A DNA stretch of 60,484 nucleotides from Streptomyces sp. BK340 (GTDB lineage Bacteria > Actinomycetota > Actinomycetes > Streptomycetales > Streptomycetaceae), in the NCBI RefSeq assembly GCF_007827595.1, contig NZ_VISR01000044.1:1-60484 (forward strand), written 5' to 3'. Numbering within the stretch: the first letter of the stretch is position 1; every line of letters starts with the position of its first letter. Made by a program: the position numbers and the translations under genes. The notes below the pieces were generated by a model. The model did no database searches. It saw only the letters and a list, made by a program, of their open reading frames with translations, and was not told where the DNA came from. Positions 24,992 through 33,447 of this stretch are shown here, in pieces.

Positions 24992-26263
24992 ATGACAACG
25001 ACAACGGAAGCACGCACGCGCAGCGGGCGCCTCATGCTCAACAAGGTCCCCGAGGTCACCCTCTGGTTCTGGGTGATCAAGGTCCTGTGCACGACCGTCG
25101 GTGAGAGCTTCGCCGACTGGATCAACATGAAGCTGGGCGTCGGCCTGGTGAACACGGCCTGGATCTTCACCGCGGTGTTCGTGCTGGTCCTGGCCGTCCA
25201 GCTGCGGCTGAAGCGGTACGTTCCGTTCCCCTACTGGCTGACCGTCGTCGTTGTCAGCGTCACGGGCACCTTGTACACCGACATCCTGACCGACCAGCTG
25301 AACGTGCCGCTGTGGATCAGTTCCGCGGTCTTCTCGGTGCTGCTCGCGGTGGTCTTCGGCGTGTGGTGGGTGCGCGAGCGCACGCTGTCGATCCACTCGG
25401 TCACGACGCTGCCACGTGAGTCGTTCTACTGGCTCGCCGTTCTCGTCACCTTCGCGCTCGGCACCGCGACCGGCGACTGGACTCTGGAGCTGACCGGCTG
25501 GAGCCCGGGCGTCTCCGTGTTGCTGCCGCTCGGTCTCATCGCGGCGATCACGCTGTTGTGGAAGTTCGGCGCGAACCCGGTGCTGTCCTTCTGGCTCGCC
25601 TACATCCTGACCCGCCCGCTGGGCGCGAACATCGGCGACTGGCTCGCCTCCCCCAAGGTCGCCCAGCCGGGCGAACCGACCGGTCTCGCGCTGGGCACGT
25701 TCACCACCAGCCTGATCTTCCTCGGCCTGATCCTGGCGACGGTGGTGTACCTGACGGTGACGCGCTCGGACGTGACCGAGACCCACGAGGCGACCCACGC
25801 CTCACCGGCCACCAGCAACCCGCGCAAGGAGCGCACCGCGCTGGCCGGCTTCGGACTGCTGGCCGTCGCCACCGCGGGCCTGCTGGTCTGGGCCCACGGC
25901 CAGCCGCACGTCGGCCCGGCGCCGGAGGAAGACAACACCTCCGCCGTCCAGATGGCTCCCGGCCAGGCGGTGAAGAAGTTCCCGCCCGCCAAGGTCGCCG
26001 CGCTGAAGACCCTCGCCTCCACCTCGCTCAAGGACGCACGCTCGGGTAACGCGACGGGCGCGCACGCGGCCGCCCAGTCGCTGCGCGACCTGTGGGACGC
26101 CGACCAGGCGTCGCTGCAGCCGCTGGACCAGACCGGCTGGACCTCCATCGACGCCCAGATGGACAAGATGCTCAAGACGTTCGGTATTGATCACTCGAAC
26201 CCGCCGATGTCGCCTGCGCAGCAGGAGAAGGAACTGAACGCCCTCCTGACAGACATGGGCTGA
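24992..26263 (+). CDS. COG4705-type integral membrane protein with helical C-terminal extension
   Basis: A 423-residue protein. Residues 20-265 contain about eight membrane segments with the COG4705 landmarks KVPEVTLWFWVIKVLCTTVG, ESFADWINMKLGVGL, and a second repeat-like half LPRESFYWLAVLVTFALGTA, TGDWTLELTGWSPG, LTRPLGANIGDWLASPKV. Conserved acidic and Trp residues in both halves suggest an internal duplication and perhaps a metal or small-molecule site. A further helix (about 290-310) leads to an extracytoplasmic, helical C-terminus of about 110 residues not present in the short members. Function is unknown in the family. It lies 38 bases after the two-component pair and is likely their output. 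Confidence 0.8.
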   Translation: MTTTTEARTRSGRLMLNKVPEVTLWFWVIKVLCTTVGESFADWINMKLGVGLVNTAWIFTAVFVLVLAVQLRLKRYVPFPYWLTVVVVSVTGTLYTDILTDQLNVPLWISSAVFSVLLAVVFGVWWVRERTLSIHSVTTLPRESFYWLAVLVTFALGTATGDWTLELTGWSPGVSVLLPLGLIAAITLLWKFGANPVLSFWLAYILTRPLGANIGDWLASPKVAQPGEPTGLALGTFTTSLIFLGLILATVVYLTVTRSDVTETHEATHASPATSNPRKERTALAGFGLLAVATAGLLVWAHGQPHVGPAPEEDNTSAVQMAPGQAVKKFPPAKVAALKTLASTSLKDARSGNATGAHAAAQSLRDLWDADQASLQPLDQTGWTSIDAQMDKMLKTFGIDHSNPPMSPAQQEKELNALLTDMG

Positions 26264-26307
26264 CAGACCGCACAGCGCCCGGCCGACCCACCCGGCCGAC
26301 GGGCTCA

Positions 26308-26349
26308 GTGTGCCGAGGCGGCGCGGAGAACCGCGCTTCCTCGGCACAC
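26308..26349. terminator. strong bidirectional hairpin between convergent genes
   Basis: Outer arms GTGTGCCGAGG and CCTCGGCACAC and inner arms GCGCGG and CCGCGC pair around an AGAA loop with one two-base internal mismatch, giving 17 paired positions. It lies 45 bases after the COG4705 gene and 140 bases beyond the end of the minus-strand response regulator, so it can serve both. The 140 bases to 26489 hold no recognisable gene. Confidence 0.75.
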
Positions 26350-26489
26350 GCGCGAGCTGCGGACCGCAATTCGGCCAGGGCCGCCTGCGGCAGCCCGGGC
26401 ATGTCCGCAGACTCTCGTGGGGCGGTCGCTGACCGGATGGCGTCGGCCGAATGGGTGCAGACCCTACTGCGCGAACAGGCGAGGGCCGG

Positions 26490-27251
26490 TCAACTCTTCG
26501 TACCGGCCCCATCGCTCCAGCCGCAGCGCTCGAGGCGGTAGCCATGCCCTCGGAGCGTGGTGATGTGAGGCAACCGGCAAGGGCGGCCGGACTCCTCGGC
26601 GGCCTGGGTGAGACGTCGGCGCAGGCCGGCCATGGTGACGTCCAGGGTCTTGGTGGGGCCGAACCAGTTCTCGTCCCACACCTGTGCCATCAGCGTTTCT
26701 CGCGAGACGGCGGTGCCGGGGTTCCTGGCGAGCAGGGCGAGGAGGTCGAATTCCTTCGGCCGCAAGGAGATCTCCGTGTCGTGGAGGGTGCAGCGGCGTG
26801 CCGTGGTGTCGATGACCAGGTCGCCGAGCCGTAGTGGGGGCTGCGGCTGCGGCGTGATGCTCCGGCGGCGCAGGTGAGCGCGGAGACGGGCCAGCAGGAC
26901 GGTGAGGCTGAAGGGTTTGACCAGGTAGTCGTCGGCACCTGCGTCCAGGCCGGCGATGACGTCGATGTCGTCGGTACGGGCGGTGAGGATCACGATCAGC
27001 ACGTCGGGGAGGCAGGCGCGCAGGGTGCGGGCGAGGTCCAGTCCGTCGAGGTCGGGCAGGCCGAGGTCCAGGAGAACTGCGTCGTACGCAGTGCGGTCCG
27101 TCTCCGCCAGGGCCGAGGCGCCGGTGCGGCTCCAGGTGGGGGCGTAGCCGTTGACGCGGAGGCCGGTTTCCAGGTGGCGTCCGATGGTGTCGTCGTCCTC
27201 GACGACCAGGATGTGCAGGCGGCTGCGGTCCGGTGCGGCAGGCGTGCCCAT
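26490..27251 (-). CDS. OmpR/PhoB-family response regulator of the ABC operon
   Basis: A 253-residue response regulator. Receiver domain: VVEDDDTIG, phospho-acceptor in VLLDLGLPDLDG (about residue 61), LTART, YLVKPFS. The winged-helix domain spans about residues 140-235 (LRPKEFDLLALLARNPGTAV, KTLDVTMAGLRRRLTQ, LRGHGYRLE). The ATG at 27251 lacks a ribosome-binding site. It lies 38 bases after the permease gene in the same direction, so it is probably the last gene of the five-gene operon. Its partner kinase is most likely the one at 32122, divergent from the head of this operon. Confidence 0.9.
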   Translation of the reverse strand: MGTPAAPDRSRLHILVVEDDDTIGRHLETGLRVNGYAPTWSRTGASALAETDRTAYDAVLLDLGLPDLDGLDLARTLRACLPDVLIVILTARTDDIDVIAGLDAGADDYLVKPFSLTVLLARLRAHLRRRSITPQPQPPLRLGDLVIDTTARRCTLHDTEISLRPKEFDLLALLARNPGTAVSRETLMAQVWDENWFGPTKTLDVTMAGLRRRLTQAAEESGRPCRLPHITTLRGHGYRLERCGWSDGAGTKS

Positions 27252-27289
27252 GGCAACAGAGTAGACAGGTCGCTCCCCTGCAGGCGGGC

Positions 27290-29941
27290 TCACAGGTCGC
27301 GGAGTTCCTCCACCGCGGGGCGCCGGGCACCGCGGATGCCGTTCAGGGCTGCGGCCAGTACGGCGATCAAGGCGGCCAGTCCGGTCAGGGTCAGGTAGAC
27401 GCCGGGCACCGCCAGGGCGTCGGGTGGCGGGTCGAACACGCCGGTGAGTACCTTGACCAGCATCTCCGACAGCGCCCACCCGATGACGGCACCCCCGGTC
27501 AGGCCGCCTGCGGCCAGCAGGAGGGCCTCGGTGAGGACCATGCCGCGCAGCTGGCGTGTGCGTGCGCCGAGGACGGTGGCGATGGCGAAGGTCCGGCGGC
27601 GTTCGGCGAGCCCGAGGGCGAGGACCAGTCCCCCGGCTCCGGCGGCCAGCAGGACCGCGAAGGCAAGCTCGATGCGGGTGAGTCCGGCCAGGTCGACGGA
27701 GGTCAGGCTGGTGCCGACGGTGCCGCGGGTCTGGGTGAGGTCGCTGACGGTGGCGCTGGTACCGAGCTGCGAGCGCAGGCGCGTGGCGATCTGCTTCTGG
27801 TGGGTGCCGCCGGTGTCGAGGAGGAAGGCGCCGACCGCGTCGCTGCCGGTCGCCTTGGCGATGTAGGAGGCGTTGGCGACGAAGAAGCTGTCCTTCGGTG
27901 CCGTGGGGAACTCCTTGGCGATGCCCGCGTAGTGGAAGGGGACCGTGCGCAGGGTCTTGGTGCGGGCGTCCTGGATGCGCAGGTTGACGGTGTCGCCGGG
28001 GGAGAGCTGGAAGTCGTTGACGGTCTCGACGCTGACCAGCAGGTTGTCGGGCCGTTCGGCGAGGCGCCGCATGAGTTGCCGGGCCGTGCCCCCGGCGAAG
28101 TAGGCGTCCTGGAGGGAGGTGGCGCGGGCGATGGTGTCCGGGCGGACGCCGTAGAGGTCCTGGAGATCGGAGCCGACGTAGGCGAAGCGGTGCTGGAGGG
28201 GTTCGACGTGCCGTACGCCGGAGATCTTCAGGGCGGATCCGGCGCCGGGTGGGACACGGGCACCGGGTGGTTCGGTGACGGTGACGTCGGCGCCGTTGGT
28301 CAGGCGGGCGTCGGCCTCGGCCTGCTGGCGGTATGTGGCGTTGAAGACAGCGGTGGAGAGCGCGAAGGACACGGCGAGGGCGAGCAGCACGACCGAGCGG
28401 GCCAGGGGGCGGCGGCGCCGGGAGAGGGCGGCGGCGGTGGTGCCGGCGAGGGTGGCGGTCAGCGGGCGGGCCAGCCGGGCCAGGGCGGGGCGGCCGTGGG
28501 TGAGGGCGAGGAGGGTGAGCCGCCACAGCAGCAGGGCGGCGCCGATCCACAGCAGGGCAGGGCCGAGGAAGGCCCAGTACGACACGGAGATGCTGGGCAC
28601 GCCCTCCGGGGCGAGGACCAACGCGTACTGGTTGCCGGAGGAGGCGCGGAAGACCAGCCAGGAGCCGATCAGGAGGGCGAAGTCCAGGCCGTACCGCATC
28701 CACCACGGGTTCCGGGTGCTGCGGGCGCCGGACTCCTTGCGGGTTTCCGCGACGGTCACCGTGTGCAGGTCACGCAGGGCCGGGACGAGGACGGCTCCCG
28801 CGGCGACGGCGGCGCCGAGGACGAATGCAGTGCCGTACCAGGCGGCCCAGGTGCCCGCGCCCGCTCCGAAGGAGGCGGCACCGAAGGCGAAGCGGCCGGT
28901 CAGTGCGGCGACGCCCAGTCCGGCCAGGCCGCCGGCGAGACCGATCAGCGCCGCTTCCAACCCGGCGAGGGCGGCGATCTGGCGGGGGCGCAGGCCGCGC
29001 AGCCGTAGCAGGCCCTGCTCCTGGCGGCGCCGCTCGCCGCCGGCGGAGGCGACCGCGGCGGTCAGGGCGGCGGCCAGGACCGCGCCGGGGACGCCGAGGA
29101 AGAGGAAGAGGATCTGGGCGTACAGGGCATCCTGGCGGGCGGAGTCGAGGGCGGCGCCGACGTTGTTGCCGACCAGTGCGGCGCCCGCGGAGCGGGCCTC
29201 CAGGTTGTGGGCGGCGCGGGTGACCGCGGTGAAGGCGGCGGCCGGGTCGGAGGGCAGGCGGGCGTCGTCGCGGGCCACGTGGATCTGGGTCGTGACCGCA
29301 GAGGCACCCCGGGTCAGCGCGGCGAACCTGGCGGCGGGCAGCAGGACGACGTTGTCCGGAGGCGCGGTCGGCTGGGACTGGCTGGGTGCGCCGACGGTCT
29401 GGAAGAGGGAGTCGGCCTGGGGCAGGTCGACGACGCCGTCCACCTTCACCTGCCTCGGCCCGATGCCGGGAAGGTCGATGCCGATGGTGTCGCCGGGAGC
29501 AGCGTGCAGGTTGGAGGCGGTCTGCTGGGCCAGCAGGACGCCGCTCGGAGAGCCGGACAGAGTGCGGATCGCGTCGGGGAAGAGGGGGCGGTAGCCGTCG
29601 GGCAGGCCGAGGGCCATACCGGGACCGGTGGTCTGGGTGCTGCCCTGAACGCGGGCAGAGAAGCCGGTGGTGCGGGCGAAGCCGACGGGCAGGGCGGCGC
29701 GGGTTTCCGGCGCCTTGCGGACCAGGGACATCACCGCGCCGGGATCGGCGCCGGGCTGTACCTGGACCTGCCAGTCGACGGCGACCGAGCGCACGGCACG
29801 CTGGGTCATGGTCGCCTTCGACGCCGTGAGGAATGAGCCCAGCGCGGCGACCAGGGCGACCGCGAGAGCGATCCCGGCCAGCGCAGCCAGCAGACGTCCG
29901 GTGCGGTGGCGGGCCAGGCCGACCGTCCACGAGCCGATCAT
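27290..29941 (-). CDS. ABC transporter permease, FtsX/MacB type, 883 residues
   Basis: A large permease with two FtsX-like halves. TM1 near residues 18-38 (LLAALAGIALAVALVAALGS) is followed by an extracytoplasmic domain of about 220 residues, then three helices, a middle region with further helices (about 400-540), a second extracytoplasmic domain (about 550-740) and three C-terminal helices (ELAFAVLLAAGAGGLVLALG, LTEALLLAAGGLTGGAVIGW, YLTLTGLAALIAVLAAALNG). This layout fits type VII/MacB-like transporters that move lipoproteins, peptides or perform mechanotransmission rather than importing solutes. It overlaps the upstream ATPase by four bases (ATGA). A Lipobox protein, two ATPases and a regulator share the operon. 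Confidence 0.9.
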   Translation of the reverse strand: MIGSWTVGLARHRTGRLLAALAGIALAVALVAALGSFLTASKATMTQRAVRSVAVDWQVQVQPGADPGAVMSLVRKAPETRAALPVGFARTTGFSARVQGSTQTTGPGMALGLPDGYRPLFPDAIRTLSGSPSGVLLAQQTASNLHAAPGDTIGIDLPGIGPRQVKVDGVVDLPQADSLFQTVGAPSQSQPTAPPDNVVLLPAARFAALTRGASAVTTQIHVARDDARLPSDPAAAFTAVTRAAHNLEARSAGAALVGNNVGAALDSARQDALYAQILFLFLGVPGAVLAAALTAAVASAGGERRRQEQGLLRLRGLRPRQIAALAGLEAALIGLAGGLAGLGVAALTGRFAFGAASFGAGAGTWAAWYGTAFVLGAAVAAGAVLVPALRDLHTVTVAETRKESGARSTRNPWWMRYGLDFALLIGSWLVFRASSGNQYALVLAPEGVPSISVSYWAFLGPALLWIGAALLLWRLTLLALTHGRPALARLARPLTATLAGTTAAALSRRRRPLARSVVLLALAVSFALSTAVFNATYRQQAEADARLTNGADVTVTEPPGARVPPGAGSALKISGVRHVEPLQHRFAYVGSDLQDLYGVRPDTIARATSLQDAYFAGGTARQLMRRLAERPDNLLVSVETVNDFQLSPGDTVNLRIQDARTKTLRTVPFHYAGIAKEFPTAPKDSFFVANASYIAKATGSDAVGAFLLDTGGTHQKQIATRLRSQLGTSATVSDLTQTRGTVGTSLTSVDLAGLTRIELAFAVLLAAGAGGLVLALGLAERRRTFAIATVLGARTRQLRGMVLTEALLLAAGGLTGGAVIGWALSEMLVKVLTGVFDPPPDALAVPGVYLTLTGLAALIAVLAAALNGIRGARRPAVEELRDL

Positions 29942-30600
29942 GGCACCTCCTCGGGTGCGAGCAGCCGGCCGTCGCGCATGGCGCGCCGGGTGGTGAGGCG
30001 GGCGGCGACGGCGGGATCGTGGGTGGTGACGACGAGGGCCGCGCCGGTGTGGTCGGCGGCGGTGAGGAGGGCGTCGAGGACACGGCCGCCGGTGGCGTGG
30101 TCGAGGCGGCCGGTGGGCTCGTCGGCGAGGATCAGGCGCGGGGACTGGGCCAGCACCCGGGCGACGGCCACCCGCTGGGCCTGACCACCGGAGATCTCCT
30201 CGGGCAGCCGGTCTGCCAGGTCGGCCGCGTCGACCAGTGTGAGCGCCGCGAGGGCGGCCCGCTGGGCCTCGCTTTCCGGGCGGGCGGCGAGGACCAGCGG
30301 GAGAGCGGTGTTCTCGACCACGTTCAGGGCCGGGATCAGGCTCTCGCCCTGGAAGACCAGGCCGATGTCGTACGGCCCCAGAAAGGTGGCCCGCCGCACG
30401 GTGCCGCTGGTGGCCTGTTCGAGCCCGGCCAACAGGTGCAGCAGCGAACTCTTGCCCGACCCGGAGGGGCCGACGACGGCGAGCCGATCGCCGGACCCGA
30501 TCTCGAGGTTGGCGCCGTGTACGGCCACGACCGCCCGTGTGCCCCGGCCGAAGGTGAGCGCCGCGTCAGCGCAGGTCACGAGCACTTCATCCCGTGACAT
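29938..30600 (-). CDS. ABC transporter ATP-binding protein (LolD/MacB type)
   Basis: A 220-residue ATPase. Walker A is VVGPSGSGKSSLLHLLAG (about residue 42), the Q-loop is LVFQGESLIPALNVVEN, the signature EISGGQAQRVAVARVLA, Walker B LILADEPTGRLD and the H-loop VVTTHDP. All catalytic elements are canonical for the MacB/LolD branch that pairs with FtsX permeases. It overlaps the first ATPase gene by 14 bases and the permease gene by four, showing tight translational coupling. It presumably forms homodimers or heterodimers with the neighbouring ATPase. Confidence 0.93.
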   Translation of the reverse strand: MSRDEVLVTCADAALTFGRGTRAVVAVHGANLEIGSGDRLAVVGPSGSGKSSLLHLLAGLEQATSGTVRRATFLGPYDIGLVFQGESLIPALNVVENTALPLVLAARPESEAQRAALAALTLVDAADLADRLPEEISGGQAQRVAVARVLAQSPRLILADEPTGRLDHATGGRVLDALLTAADHTGAALVVTTHDPAVAARLTTRRAMRDGRLLAPEEVP

Positions 30601-31309
30601 CGGGCACCTCCTGCGACGCGGAACGGGCAGTCCGGGCCGAGGCGTCGGTGGCCCTGCCGTCCTCCAGTGCGATCACCCGGTCCGCGCTCCGGACGACTTC
30701 CGCGCTGTGCGTCACGATCAGCACCGCGCACCCCTGCGCGGCCCGCTCCCGCAGCATCGCGAGGACCGCCCGCTCGGTCTCTCCGTCGAGTTCGCCGGTC
30801 GGCTCGTCGGCCAGCAGGACAGCGGGCGCGTTGGCCAGCGCCACGGCCAGCCCGGCCCGGGCCAGCTCGCCACCGGACAGCTGCCGGGGCAGCGCATGCG
30901 TCCGTTCGCCGAGGCCCACCTGGGTCAACAGCTCCCTGGCCGAGGTGACGGGTTTGCGGGCCGCGGCGCGCTGCGGCAGGCGGACGTTGTCCCGCACGCT
31001 CAAATGGGACAGGAGATTGCGGGTCTGCAGCAGCACGCCGACGTGCCGGGCGCGCAGCCGGGCCCGCTCGGTCTCGGGCCGGTGGCTGATCCGTACGCCG
31101 TCCACGCGGACCTCGCCGCCGGAGGGCTCGTCGAGCCCGGCCAGGCACGCCAGGAGGGTCGACTTGCCGGATCCCGACGGTCCCACGACCGCCACCGTCT
31201 CGCCCCGACCGACCTGCACCGACACCCCGAGCAGCGCGAGCGTCTCCTCCTCGCCGGCGCGATAGAAGCGGTACAGCTCACGGGCAGCCAGCACCGGCTC
31301 GGACGCCAT
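30587..31309 (-). CDS. ABC transporter ATP-binding protein with atypical signature helix
   Basis: A 240-residue ATPase. Walker A VVGPSGSGKSTLLACLAG, Q-loop VLLQTRNLLSHLSVRDN, signature LSGGELARAGLAVALANAP, Walker B VLLADEPTGELD and H-loop LIVTHSAEV are all present. The segment after LSGG departs from the usual QQRxAIARAL pattern, with ELARAGLAVALA instead, so the Arg normally found three residues later is shifted. The ATG at 31309 lies five bases after the lipoprotein stop; the longer frame to 31351 would overlap it. Two ATPases with one large permease suggests an asymmetric pair. Confidence 0.9.
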   Translation of the reverse strand: MASEPVLAARELYRFYRAGEEETLALLGVSVQVGRGETVAVVGPSGSGKSTLLACLAGLDEPSGGEVRVDGVRISHRPETERARLRARHVGVLLQTRNLLSHLSVRDNVRLPQRAAARKPVTSARELLTQVGLGERTHALPRQLSGGELARAGLAVALANAPAVLLADEPTGELDGETERAVLAMLRERAAQGCAVLIVTHSAEVVRSADRVIALEDGRATDASARTARSASQEVPDVTG

Positions 31310-31314
31310 GGTGC

Positions 31315-31974
31315 TCACCGCCAGGCGAAGGAGTCGCTGACGATGCGCCACGGGTCGACGTTGTCGGCGTTGACCGGGCCGGACAGGGTCAGATCCACCT
31401 CGTGGCCCGACTTGTAGAAGGCGTACCGCTCGAACGCGTCGCGCACCACCTTGCCGGTGACCGGGTCCTTCGCCGAGTCGCCCTGATAGGTCAGCCGGAC
31501 GACACGGCCGGCGTGCCGGGAGACCTCCGACACCTTCGGCGCGGCGAACTTCGGCACCTGGGAGCGCAGCTTGGGGACGACCGTCTTGGTGACCGAGTCG
31601 ACCGTGGGCGCGGCGGACGCCGAGACGGCCGTGATCCTCACGGTGTTCAACTTGTCGGTGAACACCGTGCTGCCGCCCTGCTCGGTACGGGCCCAGCCCT
31701 CAGGCACCTTCACCGTGAAACCGGTGAAGGACCCGCCTGTCGGCCGGTAGGCGACGTACACCTGGTTGTCGGGGATGTCGCCGGGCGGATTGGACTCGGT
31801 GGGAGCGGGTGCCGGGTTGTTCTGCCCGTTTCCGACGCGCGCCGAGGAAGTCGGCGGTGATGACGTCGAACCGGAACCGGAGTGCGAGCCGGAACCGGAA
31901 CAGCCCGCGGTCACCGCCGCGACGAGCACCATCCCGACTGCCGCGGAGGTCCGTGCGTGTGCTGCCATCACCAC
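31315..31974 (-). CDS. lipoprotein, first gene of the ABC operon
   Basis: A lipoprotein of about 219 residues. The signal peptide VGMVLVAAVTAGC carries a lipobox (TAGC), followed by a Ser/Gly/Thr-rich linker (residues 26-60) and a folded domain of about 150 residues containing YRPTGGSFTGFTVKVPEGWA, RTEQGGSTVFTDKLNTVRIT and a C-terminal VDLTLSGPVNADNVDPWRIV, resembling the Streptomyces LpqN/PsbP-like lipoproteins. GGAGGG precedes three possible starts in a row (GTG 31974, GTG 31971, ATG 31968). As operon leader it is likely the extracytoplasmic partner of the ABC transporter, or the sensor ligand of the kinase. Confidence 0.85.
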   Translation of the reverse strand: MVMAAHARTSAAVGMVLVAAVTAGCSGSGSHSGSGSTSSPPTSSARVGNGQNNPAPAPTESNPPGDIPDNQVYVAYRPTGGSFTGFTVKVPEGWARTEQGGSTVFTDKLNTVRITAVSASAAPTVDSVTKTVVPKLRSQVPKFAAPKVSEVSRHAGRVVRLTYQGDSAKDPVTGKVVRDAFERYAFYKSGHEVDLTLSGPVNADNVDPWRIVSDSFAWR

Positions 31975-32016
31975 TGCCCTCCAAGGAATCCCCCGGACCG
32001 GACCGTCATGGCACCC

Positions 32017-32059
32017 ACGCTAGGAAGCGGCCGATTAACGCCCTGCTCGCCGAGGGTTA
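32017..32059. promoter_or_regulatory. operator and promoter between the ABC operon and the kinase gene
   Basis: TAACGCCCT (32036-32044) and AGGGTTA (32053-32059) form an inverted repeat separated by eight bases. On the minus strand a -10 TAGCGT lies at 32022-32017, placing the repeat over the -35 position of the lipoprotein promoter. A response regulator binding here could control both the ABC operon and the divergent kinase gene. Confidence 0.5.
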
Positions 32060-32121
32060 GACAACGGCAAAAGCGTGCGCCTCGCCCCGCGCGCCCGGCC
32101 GAGCCGCCGCATGATGAGGGC

Positions 32122-33447
32122 ATGAGACAGCGCGTGGTGCGAGTCGCCCTCACCGCCGCGTTGGTCGCCGTGGTCCTGCTCGCCGTTCCCCTGGCCCTGG
32201 CCATCAGGTCCTCCCTGTACGCCGGGCAGCGGGACACCCTGGAACGCGCGGCCCTCGCCGCGGCCGTACGGGTGAGCCCGGACTATGCGACCGGTGATCC
32301 CGTGGAACTGCCCAGGGCGCCGGCAGGGGGGCATCTGGGCCTGTACGACCCGCAGCAGGCCAAACGTGCGGGCAGCGGCCCCCGGACGGCGGACGCGCCG
32401 GTCCACCGCGCCTTCGGCGGAGAGGTGGTCCGGGGGCGGTCGGGCGGCGACCTGGTCGCCGCCGTACCGGTCTCCCACGCCGAGCACGTGATCGGCGTGG
32501 TCCGCGCGTCCTCCCCCGCCGGCGCCGTACGCGACCGGGTCCTGGCCGCGTGGGCCGTCCTACTGAGCGTGACCGTAGTCGCGTTGACCATCGCGGTGCT
32601 GGTCGCCCGTCGGCAGGCTCGGGCGCTGGCCGCCCCGTTGGAGGACCTCTCCCGACACTGTCGGGCCGTCGCCGAAGGGAACCTGAACGCGCGGGCGGCC
32701 CCCAGCAACATCGCCGAGATCGATCAGGTGGCCCGCACACACAACACCATGCTGCACAGCCTGTCCGAACTCCTCCGCCGGGAACGGGATTTCGCCGCCA
32801 ACGCCTCGCACCAGTTGCGCACTCCGCTCACCGGCCTGCAACTCGCCCTGGAATCGGGTCTCGCCCAGGACGACGACGCCCGTCTACGCCCCGTGCTGAC
32901 CGAGGCACTGGCCACCACCCATCGACTCCACCACACCGTGGAGGAAGTGCTGCGCCTGTCCCGCTCCCCGGACCGGCCCCGCCCGGCCACCGGGGACATC
33001 GCGGTGGCACACCTCCTTCAGGAGACGCAGGAGCACTGGCACGGCCTGTTCGCCGCCGACGGCAGACGTCTGGAGTGCGGCACACATGACGCACCCGCGG
33101 ACGTCCTGGTCCCCGGCGGCCCCGTTTCGGAGGTGCTCGGCGTCCTGCTGGACAATGCACGGGTGCACGGACGCGGAACCGCACGACTGGTGGTGCGGGA
33201 CCTGAACGACGCCTTCGCCTTCGACGTGAGCGACGAGGGAGCCGCGGAGGGCGAGCCAGCGCAGCTGTTCGACCGTGGACACACCGGCGGCGGCCACGGG
33301 ACGGGCATCGGCCTCGCCCTCGCTTCCGAACTGGCCCACTCCATCGGCGGCCGACTCTCCCTCACCAGAAGGGCTCCGGCCACGTTCACCCTCCTCGTCC
33401 CGGTCCGCGGGGCCGGCTCCGAAGACAACGCACCGGCCTGCAGATGA
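32122..33447 (+). CDS. sensor histidine kinase (HisKA/HATPase_c), divergent from the ABC operon
   Basis: A 441-residue kinase. TM1 at residues 8-30 (VALTAALVAVVLLAVPLALA), an extracytoplasmic sensor of about 115 residues, TM2 near 145-167 (AVLLSVTVVALTIAVLVARR), a HAMP linker, the H box ERDFAANASHQLRTPLTGLQ, N box LLDNARVHGRG, a poorly conserved G1 (DVSDEGAAEGEP in place of DxGxG) and G2 HGTGIGLALASELA. The altered G1 may lower ATP affinity. No response regulator follows; the one at 26490, at the far end of the divergent operon, is the likely partner. The start at 32122 has GAGGG just upstream. Confidence 0.9.
   Translation: MRQRVVRVALTAALVAVVLLAVPLALAIRSSLYAGQRDTLERAALAAAVRVSPDYATGDPVELPRAPAGGHLGLYDPQQAKRAGSGPRTADAPVHRAFGGEVVRGRSGGDLVAAVPVSHAEHVIGVVRASSPAGAVRDRVLAAWAVLLSVTVVALTIAVLVARRQARALAAPLEDLSRHCRAVAEGNLNARAAPSNIAEIDQVARTHNTMLHSLSELLRRERDFAANASHQLRTPLTGLQLALESGLAQDDDARLRPVLTEALATTHRLHHTVEEVLRLSRSPDRPRPATGDIAVAHLLQETQEHWHGLFAADGRRLECGTHDAPADVLVPGGPVSEVLGVLLDNARVHGRGTARLVVRDLNDAFAFDVSDEGAAEGEPAQLFDRGHTGGGHGTGIGLALASELAHSIGGRLSLTRRAPATFTLLVPVRGAGSEDNAPACR

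Noticed and set aside
26490..28706. 738-codon frame fusing the response regulator with upstream sequence
   Set aside because: The upstream 480 codons are a shadow of the FtsX permease gene; the regulator starts at 27251.
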